From Owenweeksia sp965229445 (GTDB taxonomy: Bacteria; Bacteroidota; Bacteroidia; Flavobacteriales; Schleiferiaceae), in NCBI GenBank assembly GCA_965229445.1, contig OZ245876.1, positions 2,914,001-2,978,000 of the forward strand: a stretch of DNA of 64,000 bases. The letters are read 5' to 3'. Positions 61,470 to 64,000 of the stretch are shown here, one piece after another. The first letter of the stretch is position 1. Each line of letters starts with the position of its first letter. Position numbers and translations under genes: made by a program. The notes beneath the pieces are model-generated. The model had not been told where the DNA came from, ran no database searches, and saw only the letters and a program-made list of their open reading frames with translations.

Positions 61470-61643
61470 TTCTACCGATAGTATGGTTTATTTGATTTAA
61501 GCGGAAGCAGCAATAGATGTCACAGCAATTTCTGAAGAGCTAATATTGATTGGATATCGCACCCCAATAGTCAGATACAAGACCATTAGTTGTCTGAGAA
61601 TTTACTTGATTTGAGGATCATTACCAAGACATCATTTTCCATC

Positions 61644-62483
61644 ATGCCAAACCAGTACATGTCATTATTGGCCGCAGTGCTTATTTGTTGCCTGTCACCA
61701 ACTCAAAGCTCAGCTCAATGCCTCGATAGTTCTAATGTTTATTCTTTTCAATACAACGGGCATGCTTACGAAGTGGTGAAAGAAAATAAGGGGTGGATAG
61801 CAGCCTCCGCATGCGCTGTGGCCAGAAATGGCTACCTCGCAGAAATTGGCGATTCTGCTGAACAACATGCCATCTTTGAAGAATTAAAGAATCATGCAGG
61901 AATAGATATTTCCAAAACTCAAAATCAGTTTGGTACGGCCTCTGTATGGATTGGAGGAACAGATGCAGGAACAGAAGGTCAGTGGATCTGGGACGGAGAC
62001 AATGATGGGGTGGGTCCTCAATTCTGGAGTGGTGGACCGAATGGTAGTCCTGTGGGCGGCAGCTACACCAATTGGGGGATAAGTCCACCTGAACCTGACA
62101 ATTCCGGAGGTCAGGATCACCTGACCATTATCATTAAACCCAGCGCCATAAATTTTGGTCTTTGGAATGATTTAGTGGCCACGAATCAACTTTATTACCT
62201 AATAGAATATGATTCGGGATTGGGCTACCACTCAAAACTGATTCAAGATCAAATCAAGATTTACCCTAATCCATTTGAAGATTACCTGATCATAAGGAAG
62301 TCTGAAGGCTTTGAGATTGAGCACATAGAAATCTATCATAGCAATGGCCAGAAGGTGTTTAACCTTGTACCCATGAATTCAGCCGAGGTTGAAATAGACG
62401 TTGATCATCTGGAATCGGGCTTGTACCTCATCAAGATTTACGGAGAGAATGCCATGGAAGTGAGTAGAATGCTCATTAAATAA
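61644..62483 (+). CDS. Secreted C-type lectin-like protein with T9SS type A sorting domain
   Basis: A 279-residue protein from ATG 61644 with signal peptide (YMSLLAAVLICCLSPTQSSAQ). Residues ~25-185 form a C-type-lectin-like domain: GHAYEVVKENKGWIAASACA, GYLAEIGDSAEQHAIF, VWIGGTDAGTEGQWIWDGD, FWSGGPNG, and the calcium-site-like PPEPDNSGGQDHL with GLWNDL. The C-terminal 75 residues are a sorting domain (IYPNPFEDYLII, HLESGLYLIKIYG). It is probably displayed on the cell surface to bind glycans. Confidence 0.87.
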   Translation: MPNQYMSLLAAVLICCLSPTQSSAQCLDSSNVYSFQYNGHAYEVVKENKGWIAASACAVARNGYLAEIGDSAEQHAIFEELKNHAGIDISKTQNQFGTASVWIGGTDAGTEGQWIWDGDNDGVGPQFWSGGPNGSPVGGSYTNWGISPPEPDNSGGQDHLTIIIKPSAINFGLWNDLVATNQLYYLIEYDSGLGYHSKLIQDQIKIYPNPFEDYLIIRKSEGFEIEHIEIYHSNGQKVFNLVPMNSAEVEIDVDHLESGLYLIKIYGENAMEVSRMLIK

Positions 62484-62500
62484 AGGGCTTCCTAAACGGG

Positions 62501-62788
62501 CTATTTAGGAATTCCAAGAAGCTTCTTTAGTTCCTTCAAATAACTTTGAAATGCCTTTCGACCCGCAGCTGTGAGCTTACAATTGGTATGAGGATAGTTA
62601 CCTTTAAAGCTCTTTTCAATTTCTATATATCCGGCCTCCTGCAGCTTATTAATTTGCACACTGAGGTTTCCCTTGCTGGCGTCAGTAACCTCCAGCAATT
62701 TCTTAAAGTCAGCAGATTCTACATTGCACAAAAAACTTACAATAGATAATCTCAGCTCCTGATGTAATAAACTATTGAGCCTGGACAT
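62501..62788 (-). CDS. Winged-helix transcriptional regulator
   Basis: A 95-residue, single-domain winged helix-turn-helix protein (LRLSIVSFLCNVESADFKKLLEVTDASKGNLSVQINKLQEAGYIEIEK) of the short ArsR/MarR-like 'DUF4364/transcriptional regulator' type. It starts 17 nt inside the 3' end of the membrane-protein gene, so the pair is co-expressed. Such regulator/membrane-protein pairs usually repress their own promoter; the palindrome at 63362-63373 is the likely operator. Confidence 0.85.
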   Translation of the reverse strand: MSRLNSLLHQELRLSIVSFLCNVESADFKKLLEVTDASKGNLSVQINKLQEAGYIEIEKSFKGNYPHTNCKLTAAGRKAFQSYLKELKKLLGIPK

Positions 62789-63335
62789 TTTCTGATTTTC
62801 TTAAAATGAAGCCTGGTATTACATAGCCCATGAATAAACTAGCCGCCGAAACAAATCCCTGATACGGCATCTCTACCAAAAAGGTACAGGTAATGGCGCC
62901 TATCCACATAATCACTCCCCCAAATACAAAGGGCTTAAACTTGCAAATACCTCCGCTAATAAAAGTGGCCATTCCAGCCAGCAACAGAATCATAGCATGA
63001 GGTGCAATGCGATTATAAAGTGAAAACACTATGGCAATTACCATGCTGATCACAAATGCTCCCCAGGTATATGAGGTGATGCGATCTCCAGCAGTGGAAA
63101 CTCCAGATCGCTTTCCTTCACGCATTCCATAAACTATGGATGCTATGCCACCCATAATCCCGGCAATAGGCCAAACCACCCAGAAATATTCATACTGTAT
63201 TATAAAGGGTTCTGCCAGACCAATTGGTACCATTAACAAGCCCCATAATATGAAGTAAAACGAATTTCTGTGAAGTGATCGCTTACTCTCTTGCAGCATA
63301 CGCTCGATAATGTCTAAACTCTGTGTTGTTTCCAT
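62772..63335 (-). CDS. Multi-pass membrane protein paired with a winged-helix regulator
   Basis: A 187-residue protein with about five membrane helices (FYFILWGLLMVPIGL, VVWPIAGIMGGIASIVYG, WGAFVISMVIAIVFSLY, MILLLAGMATFISGGI, FGGVIMWIGAITCTFL) and short charged termini (ESKRSLHRNSFY). Similar helical proteins next to small winged-helix regulators are common in Bacteroidota, but their function is not known. Confidence 0.75.
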   Translation of the reverse strand: METTQSLDIIERMLQESKRSLHRNSFYFILWGLLMVPIGLAEPFIIQYEYFWVVWPIAGIMGGIASIVYGMREGKRSGVSTAGDRITSYTWGAFVISMVIAIVFSLYNRIAPHAMILLLAGMATFISGGICKFKPFVFGGVIMWIGAITCTFLVEMPYQGFVSAASLFMGYVIPGFILRKSENVQAQ

Positions 63336-63355
63336 GGCTCCGTATTTAATTACAG

Positions 63356-63373
63356 CAAATATAAACTAGTTTA
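63356..63373 (-). promoter_or_regulatory. Promoter and putative operator of the membrane protein-regulator pair
   Basis: On the minus strand the -7 box TATATTTG is at 63363-63356, about 21 nt before the membrane-protein start. It directly abuts the perfect 12-bp palindrome TAAACTAGTTTA (63362-63373). A repressor bound there would block the promoter. Confidence 0.55.
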
Positions 63374-63524
63374 CATAATAAACCAAATAATAATCCTGCT
63401 ACAACTACATGTTAGTGAAAAGAATTGCCCCTAATCATGCAACCTTTTTCCATATCACTATCTATTCTAACATACTAGCAGTGAGACAAATGATTACTGT
63501 GAACATCCGCAATTCTAAACTATA

Positions 63525-64000
63525 ATGAAAACAATCCTCACGGTACTTTTACTTACTATTCACTTCATGTGCTACGCACAGCACAGCGAAATATATGTCT
63601 CCGATGCTGGAAATTTTCAAAACCCACCTTGGCAAATTCTCAAGTTCGATGCCCAGGGAGGTAGTCCAAGTGTGTTTATCAGTCAGCATCTTAACTGGCC
63701 ACAAGACATACTATTCCTGGAAGACTCGAACCTGGTTTTAATTTCCAACCTCGGGAGTGGATGTATTTCCAAGCACGATGCTACAACCGGAGCGTTCCTG
63801 GGAAATTTTGCCTGTGGCATTGGTGGTCCTACCAGACTCAAAATAGGTGTAGACAGCCTCATCTATGTCTTGCAATGGAGTGGAAATGGTAAAGTAAGGC
63901 GTTATCACCAGGATGGTACTTTCCTGGGCGACTTCACCTCTCAGGGAGTGAATCAAAGCATTGGAATGGATTGGGATGAAAAAGGTAATTTATATGTCTC
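63525..64000 (+). CDS. Secreted beta-propeller-like protein, truncated by the window end
   Basis: The frame from ATG 63525 stays open for 158 codons to the right edge. It has a signal peptide (KTILTVLLLTIHFMCYAQ), then repeats of the NHL/SMP-30 style: EIYVSDAGNFQNPPWQILKFD, WPQDILFLEDSNLVLISN, ISKHDATTGAFLGNF, RYHQDGTFLGDF, and GMDWDEKGNLYVS. This suggests a six-bladed propeller, probably followed by a T9SS domain beyond the window; that last point is a guess. Confidence 0.7.
   Translation, partial: MKTILTVLLLTIHFMCYAQHSEIYVSDAGNFQNPPWQILKFDAQGGSPSVFISQHLNWPQDILFLEDSNLVLISNLGSGCISKHDATTGAFLGNFACGIGGPTRLKIGVDSLIYVLQWSGNGKVRRYHQDGTFLGDFTSQGVNQSIGMDWDEKGNLYV

Noticed and set aside
62489..62511. 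Bidirectional terminator TTCCTAAA-N7-TTTAGGAA between the lectin gene and the winged-helix regulator
   Set aside because: The stem is only 8 bp, overlaps the regulator stop codon and has no T-run on either side; too weak to list as a feature.

Overview
The window reads as a chromosomal segment of a gliding Bacteroidota, most likely Flavobacteriales. The evidence is gldD and gldE in the conserved mutY-ssb-gldE-gldD block, type A type IX secretion (T9SS) C-terminal domains on two proteins, a fused CcoN/CcoO cbb3 oxidase, promoters of the TAnnTTTG type, frequent TTG/GTG starts and almost no Shine-Dalgarno sequences. Family or genus cannot be settled from sequence reading alone. No tRNA, rRNA, CRISPR array or prophage was recognised.

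Layout. 0-5 kb: a minus-strand operon lysA, GNAT, GT2 and rsmG (cut by the window edge), then a lone Fic protein. 5-10 kb is the accessory part: a 5'-truncated RHS core gene with a translationally coupled lipoprotein gene lies between two ~423-bp direct repeats. It is followed by six 21-bp tandem repeats and a complete IS481-like insertion sequence. 10-25.8 kb is mostly housekeeping: pheT, an HDAC-like deacetylase, heme A synthase, gldD, gldE, ssb, mutY divergent from HU, a TPR protein, a 29-residue ribosomal-type protein, RNase G, and S9 and M16 peptidases. 25.8-26.6 kb is a gene-free array of three diverged repeat units, each headed by a strong palindrome. 26.6-36 kb is a surface-polysaccharide region: a five-gene nucleotide-sugar operon (DegT, ugd, UDP-glucuronate decarboxylase, galE, rfbB), a glycosyltransferase, an O-methyltransferase and Kdo transferase.

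37-53.7 kb is a microaerobic respiration block: ccoI, a radical SAM gene, a porin-like protein, a CoA-transferase, ccoS-ccoNO-ccoQ-ccoP-ccoG-ccoH-tauE/safE, a universal stress protein, and a two-gene regulatory unit (PAS histidine kinase plus a receiver-CRP fusion regulator). FNR-like boxes sit before ccoI, the radical SAM gene, ccoS and usp. Their spacing to candidate -7 boxes fits activation positions near -41.5 or -61.5. My main proposal is that this is a local FixLJ/FixK-like circuit in which receiver and CRP/FNR domains are fused in one protein.

53.9-64 kb holds a T9SS cargo protein, an MbnP-like lipoprotein next to copA, a TPR histidine kinase with a NarL-type regulator, several small unknown genes among strong inverted repeats, a C-type-lectin T9SS protein, a winged-helix regulator with a membrane partner, and a gene cut by the right edge.
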